A stretch of DNA of 8,941 nucleotides from an uncultured Bacteroidota bacterium. GTDB lineage: Bacteria > Bacteroidota > Bacteroidia > 2-12-FULL-35-15. The DNA lies in contig CAISYK010000126.1 of the NCBI GenBank assembly GCA_903889605.1, positions 1 through 8,941 of the forward strand. Reading direction: 5' to 3'. The notes beneath the pieces are model-generated. The model ran no database searches and was not told the DNA's origin. It saw nothing but the letters and a program-made list of their open reading frames with translations. This document shows, one piece after another, positions 6,714 to 8,941 of this stretch. Every line of letters begins with the position of its first letter. Position 1 is the first letter of the stretch. Made by a program: the position numbers and the translations under genes.

Positions 6714-7265
6714 ATGATTACCATTAACAAAACTGACTCAACTCACCTATCGTCTCTCCCTTTTGGGGAGAGATTAAGAGAGAGGCTTCCCGCACTTCGG
6801 GGCTTAGGTGCCGGACTTCTCATACTGTTTTGCTGTACTGCTTTCTTTTCCTGCGGGGATTATAAAGAAGTTACTTTTAACGGAATTGAAAATGTAAAGA
6901 TTACCAGCCTTTCGCAGAGCGGTGTTGAGGCTTTAATTACTGTTCGTATAAATAATCCTAACAGTTCATCTTTTACAATTTATAAATCTGAAATGGACGT
7001 TACAATAAGCGGAATTAATGCCGGTAAAGCCCGCATAACCGACAATGTAAAGATAAAAGCTAAATCTGAAGAGTCGTATTCGTTCAAAATAAAATCTGAT
7101 TTTTCTAATCTAAGTTTGACCGACCTTCCTAAAATAATAGCAATGGGCCTAAGTAAAAGCGTAAAAGTCGGACTTAAAGGAAATTTGAAAAGCGGAAAAC
7201 TCTTTATCAAACGCAGTTATCCTATCGACATTATACAAAGCGTTCCTTTAGGCGGACTGCAATAA
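6714..7265 (+). CDS. LEA14-like (LEA type 2 / WHy domain) lipoprotein with repeat-invaded signal peptide
   Basis: The 183-residue protein has a lipoprotein signal: hydrophobic stretch LLILFCCTAFF (35-45) and then SC with the lipidated Cys47. The mature part (about 53-175) resembles the LEA-2/WHy fold: an alternating beta pattern with the hallmark INNPNSSSFTIYKSEMDVTI, then FKIKSDFSNL and late strands ending KRSYPIDI. These domains are found in small periplasmic or outer-membrane lipoproteins of many bacteria, with suggested stress-protective or binding roles; the function here is unknown. The signal peptide is abnormally long because codons about 13-33 are read from a palindromic repeat. No other ATG, GTG or TTG start occurs between 6714 and the hydrophobic segment, so the start at 6714 is forced. 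The gene lies 71 bp after the M20 peptidase and may be co-transcribed with it. Confidence 0.78.
   Translation: MITINKTDSTHLSSLPFGERLRERLPALRGLGAGLLILFCCTAFFSCGDYKEVTFNGIENVKITSLSQSGVEALITVRINNPNSSSFTIYKSEMDVTISGINAGKARITDNVKIKAKSEESYSFKIKSDFSNLSLTDLPKIIAMGLSKSVKVGLKGNLKSGKLFIKRSYPIDIIQSVPLGGLQ
6752..6812. repeat. Palindromic repeat inside the lipoprotein coding region
   Basis: TCTCTCCC (6753-6760) pairs with GGGAGAGA (6766-6773). A second hairpin, CCCG-CACTT-CGGG, occupies 6789-6801. The reverse complement shares TCTCTTAATCTCTCCCCAA-like sequence with the repeat at 6645-6681. The element is read in frame as roughly residues 13-33 of the lipoprotein precursor (SLPFGERLRERLPALRG) without introducing a stop. 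Confidence 0.7.
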
Positions 7266-7374
7266 AACCGCGGGTAAAATATATATAAACCCTCAGCCGT
7301 CCGGCAATACCGCTTCGTATGAAGCTCCAAACACGTGATATTGGGTACAATTAGTAAATTAAATTGTTAAAACA

Positions 7375-7405
7375 TTTGCTTTTTAATAAAAAGTTATTAT
7401 CTTTG
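7375..7405 (+). promoter_or_regulatory. Promoter of the CDC-like gene (TTTG-N19-TATCTTTG)
   Basis: TTTG at 7375-7378 and TATCTTTG at 7398-7405 are both exact matches to the Bacteroidota -33 and -7 elements, separated by the ideal 19 bases. It is the best promoter in the window. Transcription would start near 7411, leaving about 230 bases untranslated before the ATG at 7642. Confidence 0.75.
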
Positions 7406-7439
7406 CCTCGTAAAATAAATTAGTGATCAACCTAAAAAG

Positions 7440-7463
7440 AATAAATGATTTGTTTCATTTGTT
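7440..7463 (+). other. Leader hairpin AATAAATGA / TCATTTGTT
   Basis: AATAAATGA (7440-7448) pairs with TCATTTGTT (7455-7463), with one G-T wobble, around a 6-base loop. It lies about 30 bases into the predicted transcript. It is AT-rich and only moderately stable, without a T-run, so it is not a typical terminator; a leader structure is possible. Confidence 0.3.
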
Positions 7464-7480
7464 CCTTAAAACCGCTAACG

Positions 7481-7579
7481 ATGAACAAAGTACTCCACAA
7501 AAGCAGTAATTTCAGCTGCGGCTCTCTTCAAAAATTAGTGATTAGTTTAATAAGTTCAAAGATGAATAATCTATGTTAA
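7481..7579 (+). CDS. Possible 32-codon leader ORF
   Basis: The frame begins MNKVLHKSSNF and ends KMNNLC, with stop TAA at 7577-7579, 62 bases before the CDC-like gene. It contains a two-cysteine, serine-rich sequence and no recognisable domain or signal peptide. It lies wholly in the predicted leader. The length is within what chance would give, and no ribosome-binding site precedes it. It is listed because of the unusually long leader. Confidence 0.12.
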   Translation: MNKVLHKSSNFSCGSLQKLVISLISSKMNNLC

Positions 7580-7641
7580 TTCACCTTTGTTAAATTAATT
7601 TGCCGTTAAATTTTTACTAACCCTAATTAAAAAAGAAACGA

Positions 7642-8769
7642 ATGAAACAAAATTTTTACTTTATCGGTTTTTTGGCTATCGTAGGTGCTGTAACAACATT
7701 GAATTCATGCAAAAAAGATTTGCCCTCTGAAGAAACGCAAATGGTTTCCTATGAAGAAGTTCTGAAATCAGGCGGGGAATTCCAACCATTTGCTAATCAA
7801 AGAAATCTTATAAACGTAACTACATCATCAGTACCGGTCGACAGCGGATCATGGAACTGTACTAACAGCACTTGGAATGTAGTTCAAGGGAATCTTGACT
7901 TTCCTCTTTATGATCCTAATGTATCCGTCGTTTATCCTGGAAGTTTGCTCCAGGGAGCTTCTTTAAACAGCTCCACACCCGAAGTTGTTGCAGTTGCACG
8001 CGGAGGCGGCATTGTTTCTATCGATATTATTAATGGGTCAGGTTCAGTTGCTGTACCATTGACGGAAATAAGAAAAAGCAGTGTTACGCAGGCATTAAAT
8101 GATATTATATACGAAAATAATAAAGTTATGCCGGCTCGTTTTACTCTGCAGCACGAAGCGGTTAAAACTCAGGATGAATTAGCTCTATCTTTAGGATTAA
8201 GTCTTGATGCGTGGGGTGTATCAATTGCTTCTAATCTAGGTTTCTCTACCGGTTCAGGTCTAAACCATTATTTGGTTGCTTTAAGGCAGTCATTCTATAC
8301 TATGAGTTTTGATATTCCAACAAATTATAATGAATTATTTGCACCAACTGTTAAACCAATGGATCTTGCAAAATACGTTGGTCCGAATAATCCAGCTTGT
8401 TATGTTTCTGATGTAACTTATGGAAGAGTATTTTACTTACTAATAGAATCTAAGTCTTCCTTAGACTCTATGTCTTCGGCTATTTCAGCTTCATACAGCA
8501 CGTACTCCGGTACTGTAAATGCAAGTTATTTGAATTCTTTAGTAGATTTAAATGTTAAAGTAATGGCGCTTGGAGGTGAAACGGTAAACACTTTTACCAG
8601 TATTGACGCTTCTGAGCTTACTTCTTTAACTTACCTGCTTGGACAGTCTGCTAATATACAAACAGGAGTTCCGCTATCTTATGTTGTTAGGACTGTTTAT
8701 AATAACAAATTAGTGAAAAACAAACTTGATGTGGAATACACTATAAACGACTGTCAGCTTGTACCGTAA
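7642..8769 (+). CDS. CDC-like (thiol-activated cytolysin family) lipoprotein lacking domain 4
   Basis: The 375-residue precursor starts with a lipoprotein signal, lipobox LNSC and lipidated Cys23 followed by KKD. The rest aligns by eye with domains 1-3 of cholesterol-dependent cytolysins: VVYPGSLLQG (96-105; CDC TYPGAL), PARFTLQHEAVKTQDEL (CDC PAR..YSESMVYSKSQI), RQSFYTMSFDIP (215-226; CDC KQIFYTVSADLP), VSDVTYGRVFYLLIESKSS (255 onward; CDC VSNVAYGRTIYVKLET), MALGGET with Gly311-Gly312 (CDC VVLGGDA) and PLSYVVRTVYNNK (CDC PISYTSVFLKDN). Candidate membrane-inserting segments are about 183-214 and 279-308. The chain ends where CDC domain 4 would begin, so the undecapeptide and cholesterol-recognition loops are absent. 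This is the CDC-like (CDCL) architecture known from Bacteroidota, short form. It is presumably a cell-surface or outer-membrane lipoprotein; pore formation, interbacterial killing or protection are inferences. It has its own promoter, long leader and terminator. Confidence 0.88.
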   Translation: MKQNFYFIGFLAIVGAVTTLNSCKKDLPSEETQMVSYEEVLKSGGEFQPFANQRNLINVTTSSVPVDSGSWNCTNSTWNVVQGNLDFPLYDPNVSVVYPGSLLQGASLNSSTPEVVAVARGGGIVSIDIINGSGSVAVPLTEIRKSSVTQALNDIIYENNKVMPARFTLQHEAVKTQDELALSLGLSLDAWGVSIASNLGFSTGSGLNHYLVALRQSFYTMSFDIPTNYNELFAPTVKPMDLAKYVGPNNPACYVSDVTYGRVFYLLIESKSSLDSMSSAISASYSTYSGTVNASYLNSLVDLNVKVMALGGETVNTFTSIDASELTSLTYLLGQSANIQTGVPLSYVVRTVYNNKLVKNKLDVEYTINDCQLVP

Positions 8770-8790
8770 TTAATAACCTATAAAAAGTTT

Positions 8791-8842
8791 AATCGTTTCT
8801 GGTTCGTTTTATTAACGGCTGCCGGAAACGATTTTTTATTTA
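8791..8842 (+). terminator. Intrinsic terminator after the CDC-like gene
   Basis: AATCGTTTCTGG (8791-8802) pairs with CCGGAAACGATT (8822-8833) with one T-G wobble, giving a 12-bp stem and 19-base loop, followed by TTTTTATTT. It begins 22 bases after the stop codon. The remaining sequence to 8941 is AT-rich, with no feature I can support. Confidence 0.85.
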
Positions 8843-8941
8843 TAATACATTAATTATTTCCATCAAAACATCTGCCTATATTGGATAAACTGTTTGAATA
8901 AATTTCACTTTAAAAGCCGCTTTTTACAAAAATAAAAAACA

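Larger units (their letters stand above)
7266..7641. other. 376-bp intergenic region and leader of the CDC-like gene
   Basis: The first 110 bp hold only weak structure (GCTTC-GTAT-GAAGC at 7311-7324) and no clear terminator for the lipoprotein gene. A promoter lies at 7375-7405. The remaining ~230 bp would be transcribed as a long leader containing a hairpin (7440-7463), an 11-bp direct repeat AAATTAGTGAT (7417-7427 and 7532-7542) and a 32-codon reading frame (7481-7579). No known riboswitch was recognised. Confidence 0.6.

Noticed and set aside
7311..7324. GCTTC-GTAT-GAAGC as terminator of the WHy lipoprotein gene
   Set aside because: The stem is only 5 bp and has no T-run after it.
7642..8769. 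A true cholesterol-dependent cytolysin with the Trp-rich undecapeptide
   Set aside because: The protein ends before domain 4; no undecapeptide or Thr-Leu cholesterol motif is present, so cholesterol binding should not be assumed from the family name.
8764..8941. Frameshifted or lost domain 4 downstream of the CDC-like stop codon
   Set aside because: The 3' region after 8769 moves straight into a terminator and AT-rich DNA, with no remnant of domain 4 coding visible, so this is a natural end and not a recent truncation.

Overview
The window looks like a chromosomal segment from a member of the Bacteroidota. The main reasons are the C-terminal Por/type IX secretion sorting domain on the protein at 3597-4901, lipoproteins with Bacteroidota-style lipoboxes, AT-rich intergenic DNA with promoter matches of the TTTG / TAnnTTTG (-33/-7) type, almost no Shine-Dalgarno sequences, and GC-rich hairpin repeats of the CTCCCC-TTC-GGGGAG kind that are common in genomes of this phylum. 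I cannot place it below phylum level.

All six convincing genes lie on the + strand, in loosely packed, mostly single-gene units. From left to right: (1) an intergenic leader with a CTCGAAATG/CATTTCGAG palindromic repeat; (2) an HrpB-type DEAH/RHA helicase (206-2686); (3) a 350-bp spacer bounded by two inverted pairs of GC-rich repeats, the right pair abutting the start codon of acpS; (4) acpS, holo-acyl-carrier-protein synthase (3037-3408); (5) a clear promoter, then a secreted alpha/beta-hydrolase esterase with a T9SS sorting tail (3597-4901), closed by an 18-bp perfect-stem terminator; (6) an M20 family dipeptidase (5266-6642), followed after 71 bp by (7) a LEA14/WHy-domain lipoprotein (6714-7265) whose signal-peptide coding region appears to have been invaded by a palindromic repeat; (8) a 376-bp spacer with an excellent promoter and a long untranslated leader, then (9) a lipoprotein of the cholesterol-dependent cytolysin-like (CDC-like) family that lacks the membrane-recognition domain 4 (7642-8769), followed by a strong terminator.

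The housekeeping genes (hrpB, acpS, M20 peptidase) do not form one pathway with their neighbours; each looks independently transcribed, except that the M20 peptidase and the WHy lipoprotein may share a transcript. Three points deserve most attention: the domain-4-less CDC-like lipoprotein with intact pore-forming-domain landmarks; the apparent in-frame capture of a palindromic repeat as the n-region of a lipoprotein signal peptide; and the repeat that seems to donate a Shine-Dalgarno-like sequence, alternative hairpins and an overlapping upstream ORF to acpS.
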